Assembly (NCBI GenBank): GCA_037893245.1
Contig: JBAIAA010000701.1
Coordinates: 310,001 to 374,000, forward strand
Origin: Crossaster papposus
Lineage: Eukaryota; Echinodermata; Asteroidea; Velatida; Solasteridae
Length of the DNA: 64,000 nt
Reading direction: 5' to 3'
The position numbers and the translations under genes were made by a program. The number at the start of each line of letters is the position of its first letter. Within the stretch, counting starts at the first letter, position 1. This document shows positions 12,787-21,974 of this stretch, in pieces. The notes below the pieces were generated by a model that had not been told where the DNA came from, did not search any database, and saw only the letters and a program-made list of their open reading frames with translations.

Positions 12787-13165
12787 AGGTAGTATACACC
12801 ATTGGTAATTGCCTAAATTATCATGAATGGGTGGATTTGGGGGGTTATATTTCATAGTAAATGTCATTTAACTGACCTGTCCGAAGTTTTACAATCATGG
12901 TTGCTGAGAAAAGCAAGAAAAACGACTTTCGTTTTTAACCGGAATCTGGCAGTTTTTCTTATGTTGTTTTTGTTTTTTCGCGATCGCCGTCCGGCAATAA
13001 TGAATTTTGGTTTATACAATTCAATTTTTTGGAACAATTACATGATATCTAGGGCAATCGTTCTGCTGGATGCCTACAATCATTATTTACTTTCAAATAA
13101 TTAAGATATTTCTTAATAATTCGGTAGTAAATTTTTTCGATATCTGCAAATGGTGTATACTACCT
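12787..13165. mobile_element. 379-bp MITE with TTAA target duplications
   Basis: The left end AGGTAGTATACACCATT (12787 on) faces a right end reading ATGGTGTATACTACCT up to 13165. TTAA flanks both sides at 12783-12786 and 13166-13169. The interior is non-coding. TTAA targets are used by piggyBac and Kolobok superfamilies; the purine-rich AGG tip fits Kolobok better. It lies just downstream of the HECT stop, inside the large transposon. Confidence 0.8.
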
Positions 13166-13169
13166 TTAA

Positions 13170-15015
13170 CAAATATTAACCTACCTGTACTTTGTTTTTC
13201 CTAGGAAAAATTACGAGTAAACACAGTAATATGTAGTTAGACATACAGTGTGTTAAAAAAAACAAAAAAAACCCTATCTTTTCAGGTTAATTACCCAACA
13301 ACCAAAGTTTCGACCCCATAATGGTATGTTCAATTGAAACAAATCTTGTCTTTTTTTCATATGATATGAAATTATGATGGTAGACAATTTGAAATTGCTA
13401 CTTGAAGTTGCAGATTTAGTTTCGTTCGAGATAAGTAACTATTTATGTATGTACACATCGTAACTAGAAGAATGTCTGAGGAAAGTTGGGCTTTTGTGTC
13501 TGTTAAGCTATCTGAGCTAATTTTGTTAAAGTTGTGCCAATTATCACAGATAAACCTGAACGGAAAAAGAAAAAAAAATGATACATAAATAACAGATTCC
13601 CTCTAATTGTAACTACCATCCACCTGTTCTGAGCAAACATATTACTCTGACACTATGAATTCAGATTGCCTCTGCTCGGTCATCCATAACCATTCCATCA
13701 TACTTTCGCTGTCGCATGAAAGATGATAGAATGATGTCTCTAATAAGGTACACACTATTTAGGATTTTTTTCTGATCAATTTACCCCGATAAGATGAGTT
13801 CCTTTTTGTGTTGGACAGTGTATATATTGTATGATGTTAGCCAGTTTGTTGTGTTTCGTATTTATCCAAAGACTTAGTGGATTAAGGGCTGCATTTAATT
13901 GCAACATTCCATCTCCGATGTGATAATAAATCCAAACTTTTTTATAGAGCATTGTGCAGTAGTTTTAGGAAATCAAAATGCCAAGTTCTTTCCAACATGT
14001 TTGCAATCATTGACAGAGATTGTCTTTTTTTTACCACTTTTAAATATTGTTACCAGGGCCATCCCGGAAATCAGGAATTTGTTTGATAAGATTCTCCTTG
14101 CCCAAAAAGAGTCATTGAAGTAATCGGGAAAATTAATGCAACAATTTCATAAAAAAACGCTTTTTGGTTCTTTTTATTCACAACACATAAAATCCCAAAA
14201 ACCTTTTCCCATCAAGTCCTGAAGATAATTTAAATGAGTGATTGATTAGAAAGAAAACAAATGGGGCGACTCAAATTGCAATTTAGGTCTCGCCTGCTAA
14301 TTGCTAAGCCCCCGTAACATCTACATGGTAATGCGAGGGTTTAATTGAGGTGATTTACATTATGCCAATCTTGTTGGAATTCACCATTAATATAAATTAT
14401 AAGTTACATTTTGTACTCGACATGTTCCGTTTTTAGAAGCATTTCTTCTGTGAGAAGCTCTGGTTGTTTAGGGCCCAATTCCTTATAAATCATCAGAGGA
14501 TTTGTGACTAAGGATGTACCATTAGCATATTATAAACTGTTGTCTATCTGCATGATTGTTTGTAGTATTTTTTGGTTAACAATAAATTCTTTGTTTCATG
14601 TTACAGTTTGAAAAGCTATTTGTTGTGTGTACAGAATTTAATGCATTATGATTATTACTTTATATTAAGTTGTTTTTGGGGGGCAGTGGACTGGGGATTG
14701 AGTCTTTCAAAATCCATGCCAGATTTTGAAATGGGTCAAACTATATTTGGCGAAAAAGTTCTGTAGTGACAAATCAAACTTCATACAAAACCTGTTTAAT
14801 CTCAAATTTTTATTTTAGCAAAAATAGGAAAGTTCTCCTAACTGCACGCATGTGCACTGCAAAATAAAAGATAATTAGAGGGGTCCAGTTAGTGAAAGCA
14901 TGCAACCAACAGAGGGGAACTAAAGCAATAGCTAGCTAGCTAGCCTCCACCCTCCCTCACCAGACTGAATCCACTGATTCCCGTGTTTTGTCATGATATG
15001 ACTAAGAATAGCAAA
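13170..15015. other. Intergenic space between the convergent HECT and integrase genes
   Basis: AT-rich, with no supported gene. Open frames here are short and lack domains. On the minus strand an AATAAA (plus-strand TTTATT near 14809) lies about 200 bp past the integrase stop and is a plausible poly(A) signal. A GCTAGC run occurs at about 14930-14944. Confidence 0.6.
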
Positions 15016-17075
15016 TTAGTACATTTGTTGCAAAATATTTAAAACTTGAATGAAAATATTAATACCATAGTTATTATCATTTGCCAAAGCATGAATGTGA
15101 GACAAATCACCGAAAACCTCTTCACTAACATTTAACTGAATTTGTGGAACAACAACATTATTATCTGTTTCAATAGGCGCTAGTACATCACCATCAACTC
15201 CATACATGACTAAATCCAATGGCGTAACTTCTGCATCGTCAATTAAAACAGAAGAATAAAACAACTGAAGTGGTGATCTTCCTTCAGTTCTGATGATGTG
15301 ATTGTTCCATGTTTGTTGAAAATGCATAAGTGCTCGATTTATTCTTGGTAAAAATACAAAATGCAAGGCATACAGATGTAGATCACTATCACGATTAAGA
15401 ATATTGTTTTGTTCCATGTGCAAAAACAGTCTACTGAATGTTATTGTCACAGCACTATTGACGTCCCTCCACAACCGTTCAATTCTTTGATTGTGGACTG
15501 ACCTTCCTGCTATTAAACTACCTCTACCAGTTCCACGTTGTTCCAACATAAATTGTGCTATTTGAAAGTTTTCGGTCCCAAAATCTGTTCGTACTCTTTG
15601 GGGTAACCCGTAATGTTGCACTCCAATTCGAAAACAATCAAGTGCTGTTTCACCTAGGTTATTATTGTTGCATTGGAGATATGTGACAGTTCTAGTACAG
15701 CCGTCGATGCCTCCATGAATGACCAGCCTCCAATGTATAAGTTTATGATTTCCGTCAACATGCCTACAAGTAAAATAACAAAGCAAAAATCAAAAAACAA
15801 TAAATGTAAACTTTCAATTTGTTTGGTTTGATTTTAATTATTTAATCACTAGTTCTTGGTGAACCCTTTAGTACCAGCTGTGTGATGTAAGACATGGACA
15901 GCCTTACAAATATGTTGCACTGTGTGTGTGCAAATCAGTTTGGAAATCTCAAGGTCAAATTCAAACCCATGTGATGAACAGCTGTGGTTTGTAGGAAAAT
16001 GCAAATAAAGTGAGAGTAGATCAGAGAACTAATTTGAACAACATGAATTGAAAAAAGGGAACAATTTGTTTCATGTGTTGTATAAATAGGAGAGGTCCAT
16101 GATAAACATCATTGCCATTTAGTAGGAGTACGCGAGTATCAATAATGAGTAAAACAAACTATGAGTATGACAAATTGACATTTTCTAAGAATTTCTATTT
16201 ATAAGTAATTCAATAAAATACATGTGTTTATTTCCCTTCAATGCTGGTATCTGACAGAAATGATCATGTCTGGAGCATACTTTATATTACAATAAACAAA
16301 TGCACCCGAGAATATTTACCAGAGGCCATTGGCACGCTGGACATTGTAATGTCTCCTGTTAATGTTGTAACGTCTTCGGAGTGCAGTCGACAGAGGGTTC
16401 ACTCTGTGTATGCTGGCACGAACTCTGTGGCGCTGCAGATGTACACCTTGGTTTCTAAGAGAACCCAGTATCATCGACTGCCCTGTAGTTGGTAAAATGT
16501 CTAAGATCTCCAAAACCAATGCGTCAATCTCATGATCAGGCATATGTGTGTATGAAGTAGAGCCAAAGGGCATTCTTAGTTCATGCCGCCTGTTTCTTAT
16601 TGTCCTGACAGAAACTCCAAAAATTTCAGCAATACTGACCCAACTGAATCCTAAATCAGTGAGAAATTCAAGTTGATCTTGTGTTATATTTATGCGTGGG
16701 CGACCAACAGGCATTGCTATTGGTGTACACAGAAACACATGCTCAGCATCACACCCACTGGCAGTGGCACTGTCACTTGCATCAGTGCTACCAGTACTAC
16801 CAGTATCACTATGGTCAAGACCAACATCACTGAATAATTCAGCAGCCATTTGTAAATGTTCAGTAAGAGATGTCAGTTCTTCCTGAATTCGTAACAGATA
16901 ATCATATGAAGTTTCAGTCAAATGGTGACCAAATGGTGCAGATCTTATATCAAAGTGAGCTTCTTGATGATGTTGGTCATGTTCGACTCCTGGATCGAAT
17001 GTTGTTAATCTAGCCATAGCCTCAAAAAGTTCATTTGCTAAACCATTGATTACCTCAAGGTATGCATGCCCAGTG

Positions 17076-17106
<31 letters not shown>

Positions 17107-17563
17107 TTCTGGTAATGAAACCAAGGATCCTTCAAAAGCGCTCAAGGCACTGTAGCTCGTAAGCCAGAAGAAACCCGTAGACAGAGGCTGTGTCAGCCAG
17201 GAACACCGGGGCAAACCCCTTCTCTTAGCGAAGAGTGTTCTGGGTTCTTTTACGTGCATTATACAATTTTATAATGTTATAATTTGCTAACCCTTGTAAC
17301 TCTACTTGTAGATTTACGTCATGTTGATGCTGTCCATGGTGGGCATGGCCATTAGTACGCCGACTGAGTTCACTAACACATCCAGATGCCTGCCCCACGT
17401 ACGTGCGCAGGCGGTCGACGAATAAATCCAAATCGTCAGACCTCGAACTTCTGTTTGTTCTTTCTCGTCGCCGTACCGGAGGCATACTCACAACAGAAGG
17501 GACAACATGTACCACAATCCCATACCACAGTAATATTTTGGCAATCGTGGTCATACTAGTCAT
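15016..17563 (-). CDS. DDE integrase/transposase (HTH plus rve-like core) of the large transposon
   Basis: Two coding exons on the minus strand: 17563-16320 and 15763-15016. Donor TG|GTAAAT and acceptor TTGTAG| restore the phase at ...NGLW|HVDGNHKL. The upstream part has an Arg-rich stretch (MPPVRRRERTNRSSRS) and a likely helical region. A helix-turn-helix follows GRPRINITQDQLEFL and includes SIAEIFGVSVRTIRNR. The integrase core has D in HVDGNHK, D in RTDFGTEN and E in NQRIERLWRD, the last two 34 residues apart, a DDE arrangement. The domain cuts and joins transposon ends. The first ATG is 17563, with an in-frame stop just before it; ATG at 17485 starts directly at the basic stretch. A 240-bp insertion at 17042-17281 puts an in-frame stop after residue 112. 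The frame reopens, with ATG at 17017 offering a 481-residue protein that keeps HTH and core. Activity is therefore uncertain. Confidence 0.88.
15764..16319 (-). other. Integrase intron
   Basis: A 556-bp intron separating the HTH exon from the catalytic-core exon. Both borders are canonical on the minus strand (GTAAAT and TTGTAG). I see nothing else in it. Confidence 0.8.
17033..17290 (-). mobile_element. SINE-like insertion (about 240 bp) with 9-bp target duplication
   Basis: ATTTGCTAA occurs at 17033-17041 and again at 17282-17290, bracketing 240 bp that interrupt the integrase 5' coding region. The insert contains a TTA microsatellite at about 17078-17106, which reads as a TAA-type run on the minus strand. 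It also contains a CCTTGAGCGCTTTTG segment like tails of some invertebrate SINEs. The reading frame resumes in the same phase beyond the insert. Calling it a SINE is inference; the duplication and the interruption are seen directly. Confidence 0.6.
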
Positions 17564-18147
17564 TATTAAGCCTTACACACTCTATAGTCTATCTGCAGTT
17601 TAATCCGGCCGGCATTTGTCTCCGACTACACCATGTACGCATGGAGAAATAAGACAACGTACGTGAGCAGTTACCTAGCTAGCTGTAGCTGTACTGTACG
17701 CGCCCCGTCCGGTGTATATTATTATGTACGTGTAATGTGCTGTCCCGCGCGCGCTTTTTCTTTCCGTACCACTAACGCGTCAATTTGCCCGTTTCATTGG
17801 AATGGGGCGACTTGAATAGAGACTTTTATAACTTTTTCTATAAGACCCTATCTAGATGAGATTATTAACCAATAATTTGGGTTAATAGAAAAAGGTATAA
17901 AAGTCGTGTATACGAAAAACTAGGGACTGTATACAATTAACTAGGGACTGTATCCATTAATTTTGGTGAATTATGGCTGTCAACGTCGTTGGTCTTCATA
18001 CGGTTCCGCGTGTATCGATTCGTATTGAAGCGCGCGCTTTGGTCTCCATTCAAGTCGCCCAATTCGAATGAAACGGGCAAATTGACGCGTTAGTGGTACG
18101 GAAAAAAAAATCGCGTCCCGCGCGGCGGGCTGTGAAAGCGCCATCTT
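17564..18147 (-). promoter_or_regulatory. Integrase 5' region with nested inverted repeats
   Basis: This CpG-rich region lies between the integrase ATG and the right TIR. An imperfect inverted repeat of about 70-75 bp has arms at about 17750-17825 and 18041-18116, sharing CCGTACCACTAACGCGTCAA. A second hairpin, GACTTTTATA to TATAAAAGTC, lies inside at 17821-17905. AACTAGGGACTGTAT is directly repeated at 17918-17932 and 17939-17953. AAGATGGCGC reads inward on the minus strand at 18147-18138. These could be regulatory, or a MITE nested beside the TIR. Confidence 0.5.
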
Positions 18148-18567
18148 GTGCCGTAATTTGGCCAACACTTTATATTTGTAAACTTTATATATTTGTAAAA
18201 CACAATATATATTTGTGTACAATATTAATATATTTGTCATAAATGTATTTGTTATATTGTAACGCCAAAATATTGTTCCTAAATTAACAATAACAGTTAA
18301 AATATATTTTTTAACAATTATATGTTGTTACTTTTAAAGATTTTTGCAACTTTGATATTTTGTAAGATATAATATATATTAATGTATGTTTTTATATATT
18401 ACATACAAATTATATATTTCTTTATATGTTTTATATATAAATTATATGTATAATAAGGTTTATATACATGTTTTTAATTTATATATATATTTATGACTTT
18501 ATATAATTATAGTTTTTTTATATATTTATAATACACATTATATTATATATTTTACATACAAATTATA
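18138..18567 (-). repeat. Right terminal inverted repeat (part paired with left copy)
   Basis: Reverse complement of 1-430 without net indel. The outer part of the TIR continues to the right beyond the paired segment, but its left partner is outside the window. Confidence 0.92.
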
Positions 18568-18815
18568 TATTTCTTTATATATGTTTTATATATAAATTAT
18601 ATGTATAATAAGGTTTATATATATGTTTTTAATTTATATATATATATGATTTTATATAATTATATGTTTTTTATTTATAATACACATTATATTATATATA
18701 TTACATATAAATTATATATTTCTTTATATATGTTTTATATATAAATTATATGTATAATAATGTTTATATATATGTTTTTAATTTATATATATATATATGT
18801 TTTTATATAATTAAT
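18401..18815. repeat. AT-rich tandem repeat, about 150 bp by 2.8 copies, in the TIR
   Basis: Units starting ACATACAAATTATATATTTC occur at 18401 and 18554, and a slightly changed one starts at about 18703, giving periods near 153 and 149 bp. The third copy ends near 18815, where less biased sequence (CCCCTTTGGCTTGCC) marks the likely approach to the transposon tip. Confidence 0.8.
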
Positions 18816-19334
18816 TTATTCCCCTTTGGCTTGCCATAATTTCAAACCCAGTTGTGACTTATTAAAAGGGAAATGCACTTGGTACATTTGCAAAAGGGCT
18901 AGAGAAAAAATGGTTTCCAATGTTATAGACCAGTCACATATCCACTATATAAGCCAACAAATTGTTTCCCACTATGAAAAGCAAAGGCAGATTTTGTTTG
19001 GACTTTTCTTCCGCAAAACTGCTCAGGATTAATATGTTTTAATACATCATTTATTTATTGCAATTACCAACGTGAGTTGTGTAAACTCTAGTGACAATGT
19101 AAAGTGACGAGAGGTAACTGAAAGGAAATGAATGGCATAACAAGTAACGACCGTTTTGATTTGAAAGGAATTTTGCTTCTCATCGTTCTTATACTTTCCT
19201 ATATTAAAAATCACCAATTCGATTGCTTTTATAATCAATTTCCAATCTGATTTACTATTTCAAGCACAGGATTTTCGGGATTTTTCTATTTGTCAGGATT
19301 AAGTATTACATGTACACAGAATAAAGATGGTTTT

Positions 19335-19612
19335 GTTTCATGGTGGGAGGGGTTGTTTCATGTTGGGGGGGGGGGGGGTTCATATTGGGGGAGGGGGGGA
19401 GGGGTTGTTTCATGGTGGGGGGGGGGTTGTTTCATGGTGGGGGGGGGGGGGTTTCATGGTGGGAGGGGGGTTGTTTCATGGTGGGGGTTATGGGGGGGGG
19501 GGGTTATGGTAGGGGGTGGGGGGGGATTTCATGTTGGGGGGCGGTTCATATTGGGGGAGGGGGGGAGGGGTTGTTTCATGGTGGGGGGGGGGGGGGTGTT
19601 TCATGGTGGGGG
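19335..19612 (+). repeat. G-rich VNTR, unit 1
   Basis: Repeats built on GTTTCATGGTGGGGG with uninterrupted G runs up to about a dozen. A subrepeat starting GGTTCATATTGGGGG occurs twice. The plus strand has strong G-quadruplex potential. It lies about 440 bp beyond the kinase stop codon. Glycine-rich open frames across it are a consequence of the repeat. Confidence 0.95.
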
Positions 19613-20051
19613 AGATTTTTGTTCTTCATACCGGTAAATGCATCAGACAAGAAGACACCGCTAACTGCTGGAGGAGACCTGCTGCTGAAAAGGCAAGGAA
19701 AAGGTCTTGGAGCAACGGACTGGGCCTGCATGATGTTTTTATTTGGACTGATAAATGTAATTGCGCTTGCTGATAATCAGTTTGGTGAAATTGAGATGTG
19801 GTCATTTAGCAACAGAAACTGATACAAATTGAACCATGTCGAGTAGTGTAACCACATTTGGAGCATTAAATCTGCTTATTTTGTTCACCAAACTCGCAGG
19901 CTGCATGAGCACAAACACTGGAAAAGGGAAGGTAAAAGATACTCTTGAGGTGCAGAGGCTGCTGGGATTTGTTTCTACAGTACTGCTCTAAAAAGGTAGT
20001 TCTAACTTCCAGTATCTTGTCTCTTACCTCACCCTGCATTCAAATTATATC

Positions 20052-21974
20052 CTACTTCCAGTGTTTGGACATCTTCTTACAAATATCCGCCATTGTTGGA
20101 CGCCTTCTAAAATCAACATTCTGGCATTTTTTTCCAACTTGCCGCAATCGTCGAATTCCTGCTGCCTTTCCGATGTTGATTAGCAGGTCTCCCAATGCAT
20201 AAATTTCAGCAGGCTTGTTGAAGGGCGAGTCCCCCTCCATAACCTCTGGAGCCATCTGGGGACACTCCAGGTACATCTGGTTGATGAGATGCTCTGGAAT
20301 ACGGAGCCAGGGACCAGCCACCTCAAGACATGCATTGCCAAGATCAATAATCTTGGCAAGCCATCTTGTCTTCTTGCCCTCATTTGCTTTATACACAAGT
20401 ATGTTGTCTGGTTTAATGTCACAGTGCACATATTCGTTGTTGTGCATGTGCAGCAAGCCCTCGCACACACGCCGTACAACACGCAGCCAGTTCTTGCGGG
20501 AGAGTGCTCCCGGGGTGCCACTCCAGTCCAGAGCATCCTGTAGAGTTGTTACCGACAGGGTGTTCTTATCGCCCACAAACTCATACAGCATCGTCCGGAG
20601 GGGCCGCTGTTCCAACACACCGTACAGCTTGGGGAACGAGGGGTGCTCTCCAATGGCTGCCACAGCTATAATCTCCTGCCAAAGTGGTCCCTCCGAATCC
20701 TGTGCCTGCAGAACCTTGGCTGCAGCTACAGTGTCATCAGGCAAACGGACTGCAGTCACCTGAGCAAACGCCCCCTCTCCCACCATTCCACGGCACTGTC
20801 CATAGCGGTCGACCACAGCAGGCTTGATATGTCTGCAACTATACATCCTGCACCCAAGATGAGGATGGTAGACAATCTCCACAGTGGCGGGTTTAGGAAC
20901 AGCTCCTGGTGAGAGAGGCACTACTGGTGAGAAAGGTGCTTCCTGTGATGGAGCGCCCGGAGCTGACGGAGGGGCAACCTGTGACAGAGGGGCTACCTGT
21001 GACGGCGAGACGACCTGTGACGGCGGGGCTGCGTGTGACGGCGGGGCTGCCTGTGACGGCGGGGCTGCCTGTGAGGGCGGGACTACCTGTGACGGCGGGA
21101 CTACCTGTGACGGCGGGACTACCTGTGACGTCGGGACTACCTGTGACGGCGGGACTACCTGTGACGGCGGGGCGGCCTGTGACGGCGAGGCTGCCTGTGA
21201 CGGCGAGGCTGCCTGTGACGGCGGGACTACCTGTGAGGGCGGGACTGCCTGTGAGGGCGGGGCGGCCTGTGACGGCGAGGCTGCCTGTGACGGCGGGACT
21301 GCATGTGAGGGCGGGACTACCTGTGAGGGCGGGACTACCTGTGACGGAGAGACTGCCTGTGACGGCGGAGCTGCCTGTGACAGCGGGGGTTGCAGTGGAG
21401 TAGGGGCGTCCGGTGATGGAGGGGCTGGTGGTGAGGGAGTTGCTAATGGCGACCCAGGGGCTGCTGTAAATGGAGGGGATGCTGGCGACCCAGGGGCTGC
21501 TGATGACCCAGGGGCTGCTGATGACCCAGGAGCTGCTGATGACCCATGGGCTGCTGATGACCCAGCGGCTGCCGATGAACTAGGGACTGCTGCCGATGGT
21601 GACCCGGTGGATTTTGCCGACACAGGGGCTGCACCTCTTTTCTTTCTATGAATGACATATTCCAGAATGAAATGTTAAATAGTTTCAACTGTCAAATATT
21701 TTAGATTGATTCAGAATCAAGATATTTTGTCTTAATATTTTAAGTGTCCACTGCCTTTTGTTCTATAGAGGAAACTGTTGACTAACTTGTCAAACATACT
21801 TTGTGTCTTGCGGTACGTCTTACATTTTTTGTCAGGTTAAAGATTTTCTTTTCAAAATGAAGGGTTTTGAACCAATACATTCACAAATAAACAAGTAATT
21901 TATGTCAAAGGCATGCCCACTTACTTTTTATGGTAGAATATCGCACGTAGGGTTCTCCTCAGTCTTCCAGGCAT
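20052..21974 (-). CDS. PSQ-repeat protein kinase, copy 1 (two exons)
   Basis: Exon 1 is 21974-21925 (ATG, 16 codons plus 2 nt, donor AAAAA|GTAAGT). Exon 2 is 21645-20052 (acceptor TTCATAG|, stop TAG). The phases fit exactly, giving 547 residues starting MPGRLRRTLRAIFYHK. Residues 25-265 are Ser/Ala/Pro-rich and disordered, with about 24 six-residue PSQ(A/V)(A/V)P repeats at about 105-250. The kinase domain runs from about 303 to 545: Gly loop GEGAFAQV at 306-313, lysine in AAAKVL (327), helix C Glu in LWQEI (341), HCDIKPDNIL (424-433), DLGNAC from 451, and APE at 482-484. The ATP-, metal- and base-binding residues are kept, so it is probably active, with Ser/Thr-type KPDN. HCD replaces HRD and DLG replaces DFG. 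The helix F Asp is Glu (AEIYALG). No signal peptide or membrane segment is seen. AATAAA (minus) near 19743 is a candidate poly(A) signal. Substrates are unknown. Confidence 0.9.
20949..21383 (-). repeat. 18-bp in-frame minisatellite encoding PSQ repeats (unit 1)
   Basis: About 24 tandem copies of an 18-bp unit, on the plus strand like GGCGGGACTACCTGTGAC, each coding six residues on the minus strand. The repeat is GC-rich and free of stops in several frames, which produces long false open frames on the opposite strand. Equivalent repeats lie at the same place in every copy. Copy 6 has lost exactly one 18-bp unit. Confidence 0.93.

Larger units (their letters stand above)
1..18838. mobile_element. 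Giant TIR DNA transposon carrying HECT ligase and DDE integrase genes
   Basis: The element is bounded by an inverted repeat: 1-430 is the reverse complement of 18138-18567 with coordinates summing to 18568 throughout, so there is no net indel. It holds only two genes, a HECT E3 ligase on the plus strand and an rve-like DDE integrase on the minus strand, which converge on a 2.5-kb intergenic space. The left tip lies before position 1. The right tip lies somewhere in 18568-18838, because the neighbouring array sequence starts at 18839. The integrase is the obvious transposase. I do not recognise the superfamily with certainty; integrase-type families such as IS3EU or Ginger are the nearest I can name. 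No polymerase B, packaging ATPase or capsid gene is visible, so it is not a Polinton. The terminal symmetry and intact HECT frame suggest a young copy. Confidence 0.85.

Noticed and set aside
16241-16886. Plus-strand frames over the integrase HTH exon
   Set aside because: Antisense to a well-supported exon with recognisable HTH and splice sites.
1-18838. Polinton-type element (large, long TIRs, integrase)
   Set aside because: No polymerase B, packaging ATPase, protease or capsid gene is visible; the only genes are a spliced HECT ligase and a spliced HTH-integrase.
19290-19822. Glycine/Trp-rich open frames across the G-rich VNTR
   Set aside because: They arise from G runs, change frame with run length between units, and have no conserved protein sequence.
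20949-21383. CRISPR-like direct repeats
   Set aside because: The repeats are contiguous with no spacers, in frame in a eukaryotic coding exon.
20884-21651. A 255-codon Cys/Gly-rich plus-strand frame and a 164-codon neighbour, repeated in each unit
   Set aside because: They are antisense shadows of the stop-free 18-bp minisatellite in the kinase gene, with no sensible domain or start context.
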